This document shows positions 62,614-64,000 of a DNA stretch of 64,000 nucleotides, piece by piece. How positions within the stretch are numbered: the first letter of the stretch is position 1; every line of letters starts with the position of its first letter. Under the pieces are notes generated by a model, which did not search any database, had not been told where the DNA came from, and saw only the letters and a list, made by a program, of their open reading frames with translations. The stretch covers positions 7,222,315 to 7,286,314 of the forward strand of contig CM035351.1 of assembly GCA_020137815.1 (NCBI GenBank). The letters run 5' to 3'. The DNA is from Hormiphora californensis. Its lineage: Eukaryota; Ctenophora; Tentaculata; Cydippida; Pleurobrachiidae. The position numbers were made by a program, and so were the translations under genes.

Positions 62614-64000
62614 CTATTCATTGCAAAGTGTTGAAGACTCCTGTTCAAGAGAAAAATCAAATTCTAGCATCTCTTGTTCATCCGAAATATCCTCGACCTG
62701 TTTTAGGACCGGTTCCATGGTCAATATACCGGCGATAAAAGCAACACCCATTACCACCGCACTGGATATCAGACCGGTCCACAGGGAGGCTGACATATCC
62801 ACTATCATCTTGGTAGCGATGACAGCAAGAGAGAACACCAGGCCCCCGAAACACTCCCCTGCAATAGGATATTGTGATGGTGGAGGAGATGTAGTTGGTG
62901 ATGAAACGAAGGGAGATGGTGGAGAGAAGGGTGGCTGTAAGAATGAACTGCTCCACCGTAGACGTCAAACCAGCAAGATTTCAGGAGGGACAGAGAGATC
63001 ATACCCACTGTTGAGATAGCGATGAGTTTAGCTCTCACACTAAATATCTCCATGGCAAGAGGAGGGAGGAGAAGGGTTACTGACATCCACATGAACAATG
63101 TAGGATGTGACACAATGTTATCCCCAGGATCACTACTACAGTTCAGGGGCACCTGGGGGTCAGATAAACACATGTTGGGCTCTGTGACAAGATGGGGAAA
63201 TGTACACATGAGGAAGGTTGTTGTAACCCCAAATACCGCTGTTACAACACAGTACACGGTGTAGTTTCTCCTGTTTCTGTGCTCGTGGAACACGTAACTG
63301 GGGTTCCATGTTTGCTTCGTGTTTTCCCGGCTGAAATCAATGTCTTGTAGTTTCAGTCCTGTCTCGCGGTCCTTGAATATTGTTTCCAATGAGCTGAGAA
63401 TCTTGCTGTATTTTCCCTGGTTTAGGATCATAAGGGGAGTCTCCGTGAGCCACCAGGAAAAGCAAAACCCAGGAAAGAGAAAGAATAGCGGCGTCAATAT
63501 TGCCACCGGTAGTGCTGGATTAGCAGTGTTTAGTAGCAATGGGAGTGACATCCCCAGAGCAGAGGCAACATGTTGGAACTTCCTTACCATTCCGTGTACA
63601 TGGATGGGCGTGATGTGCGACCACAGTTGGGTCAACAATGAGTCAGGTAGGATAAACATGCCCATCAGGCACCGCACACTGACTAGGAAGCGAGGGGACC
63701 AATTAGCGGTAACTGCCCCTATAATGGTACCTGCTGATGCAATTAAAAGAGGTACTGATATTCGAGTTCGGAGTGAGTAGGGTGCCAGAATGGCCTGGAT
63801 TAGTGGTGATATGAACTGGGCGAGTGGGTAGGAGATCACCAGGAGGGAGAGATCGGAGAGTGGGAGTGAGCAGAGACTGCTCAGTGGGCAGAAGAGGGTG
63901 AGTGACTGAGAGAGGGTAACAGTACACACAAACATCACTGTGAGAGCGTGATACCAGCTGGTAGTTTGTCCGTTTACAAGGCTCAGATAGGAGTACCGGC
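62614..64000 (-). CDS. SLC22-like MFS transporter, runs off the edge, two frame breaks
   Basis: The frame is open from the window edge to about 62970. It shows a series of transmembrane helices and the SLC22 loop WWLTETPLMILNQGKYSKI (the WLxESPRWL counterpart), followed by a cytosolic loop and TM7. It then shifts to frames reading TSTVEQFILTATLLSTISLR and, after about 62860, FSLAVIATKMIVDMSASLW to the stop near 62614. The C-terminal tail is acidic (EDISDEQEMLEFDF). Organic ion transport across the plasma membrane is the family role; the substrate is unknown. Each shift is one base and lies within helices, so I suspect consensus errors, but decay is possible. The N-terminus is outside the window. 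Confidence 0.72.

Overview
This window is eukaryotic and animal. Most genes are split by short GT-AG introns (about 80-450 bp) whose phases join cleanly. The gene set is metazoan: a T1-domain Kv channel, a two-pore channel, class A GPCRs, a Ly6-type GPI protein, a C16orf89-like secreted protein, a multi-ShK secreted protein, SLC41, GH31 alpha-glucosidase, ribosomal protein L4, a C2H2 zinc-finger protein and an SLC22-like transporter. The compact layout, many CT microsatellites and many small foldback elements suggest an invertebrate, possibly a non-bilaterian (ctenophore or cnidarian). I cannot assign the phylum from the sequence alone.

Layout. 1-5 kb: the end of a type I membrane protein gene, a 2-kb homopolymer block that looks like an assembly artefact, and repeats. 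5.1-6.9 kb: Kv channel (+). 7.8-8.7 kb: Ly6/GPI protein (+). 9.0-13.2 kb: an 11-exon ABC-class ATPase (COG3044 type, -). 13.1-17.8 kb: three copies of a segment carrying exon 1 of that ATPase plus an unknown single-exon gene; one copy appears to have made a chimeric gene. 18.3-19.3 kb: a small Cys/His plus membrane protein (+). 20.0-24.1 kb: two-pore channel with an SH3-like module in its tail (+). 24-28 kb: repeats. 28.4-32.8 kb: GPCR-like gene whose last intron holds a 2.6-kb inverted-repeat element with a LINE remnant. 33.5-37.4 kb: C16orf89-like gene (-) with a 1.3-kb TTAA-flanked foldback next to an exon. 37.6-39.1 kb: four-ShK secreted protein (+). 39.8-44 kb: nested inverted-repeat elements and CR1-like LINEs. 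44.2-55.5 kb: SLC41 gene (+) with a GPCR (+) and a GH31 glucosidase (-) nested in its introns. 56.5-60.5 kb: RPL4 (-), head-to-head with a C2H2 zinc-finger gene (60.9-61.9 kb, +). 62.6-64 kb: SLC22-like gene (-) running off the edge.

The genes do not form one pathway; they are a normal mix of signalling, transport and housekeeping genes. The unusual content is at the level of gene architecture: a channel with an SH3-like tail, splice-site duplication, transposons at splice sites, exon duplication into a chimera, nested genes, and dense structured repeats. Several conserved genes carry single-base frame breaks (near 704, 22.45-22.52 kb, 47.2 kb, 62.86 and 62.96 kb). These are either consensus errors or gene decay, and should be checked before any biology is built on them.
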